A stretch of 6,031 nt of DNA from the NCBI GenBank assembly GCA_049315745.1, contig JBMOJO010000225.1, forward strand, positions 1 to 6,031. The letters are read 5' to 3'. Made by a program: the position numbers and the translations under genes. Shown here one piece after another: positions 6,024-6,031 of this stretch. Every line of letters starts with the position of its first letter. Within the stretch, counting starts at the first letter, position 1. The notes under the pieces were generated by a model, which made no database searches, was not told the DNA's origin, and saw nothing but the letters and a program-made list of their open reading frames with translations. Origin of the DNA: JADJPL01 sp049315745 (GTDB lineage: Bacteria; Bacteroidota; Bacteroidia; Chitinophagales; Saprospiraceae).

Positions 6024-6031
6024 TATTCTTT

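Larger units (their letters stand above)
5870..6031 (+). other. Non-coding 3' flank carrying the hairpin array
   Basis: From the susD-like stop codon to the window end no credible gene is present. The region consists of a short unstructured leader (5870-5891) and then alternating hairpins and linkers. The two linkers, 5910-5944 and 5970-6000, resemble each other (an AT-rich start, TTTGG, a G-rich step, then the shared core). The hairpins between them have unrelated stems. The array therefore alternates conserved linkers with variable palindromes. It could act as the operon's 3'-end structure, but a role is not shown by the sequence alone. Confidence 0.7.

Noticed and set aside
5892..6031. CRISPR array
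   Set aside because: The conserved parts alternate with variable parts, but the variable parts are themselves perfect palindromes, only three units are visible, linker lengths differ (35 and 31 bases), and no cas gene is present.

Overview
This window looks like a Bacteroidota chromosome segment. It carries a complete SusC/RagA-type TonB-dependent transporter gene followed directly by its SusD/RagB-type surface lipoprotein gene, a pairing essentially confined to that phylum. A divergent AraC-family regulator lies upstream, and none of the three genes has a strong Shine-Dalgarno sequence, which is usual for the phylum. The gene bodies are moderately GC-rich. I cannot place the organism below phylum with confidence; an environmental member of Saprospiria or Chitinophagia is only a guess.

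Layout. Bases 1-114 hold two hairpins, one a perfect 24-bp inverted repeat and the other part of a recurring repeat unit. Bases 127-1104 (minus strand) encode a cupin-AraC regulator. Bases 1105-1280 are a divergent control region with a 10-base direct repeat at an 11-base period, a candidate operator. Bases 1281-4385 (plus) encode the SusC-like transporter and 4442-5869 (plus) the SusD-like lipoprotein, 56 bases apart and probably one operon. Bases 5870-6031 have no gene; they hold three hairpins whose loop centres are exactly 55 bases apart.

How it works together. By family knowledge, the SusD-like lipoprotein sits on the cell surface as a lid on the SusC-like barrel. Together they capture a ligand, often a glycan oligomer but sometimes a peptide, and import it to the periplasm using TonB energy. 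The transporter has no N-terminal STN signalling domain, so control through an ECF sigma/anti-sigma pair is unlikely. The divergent AraC protein is the obvious candidate regulator. No glycoside hydrolase, peptidase or sulfatase is visible, so the substrate cannot be named.

The least ordinary part is the non-coding flank. A 13-base core (GTTGTGTAAAAAG) occurs three times, each time followed by a palindrome with a 3-base loop. The stems differ in sequence but keep their pairing, including one compensatory T-A to C-G change. The left and right copies are in opposite orientation, so the locus is bracketed by a 50-base inverted repeat (46/50 identical). Relative to the adjacent gene, each unit lies in the same orientation just past the stop codon. 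This suggests a dispersed, structured 3'-end repeat family (REP-like, terminator/insulator, or small mobile palindrome).
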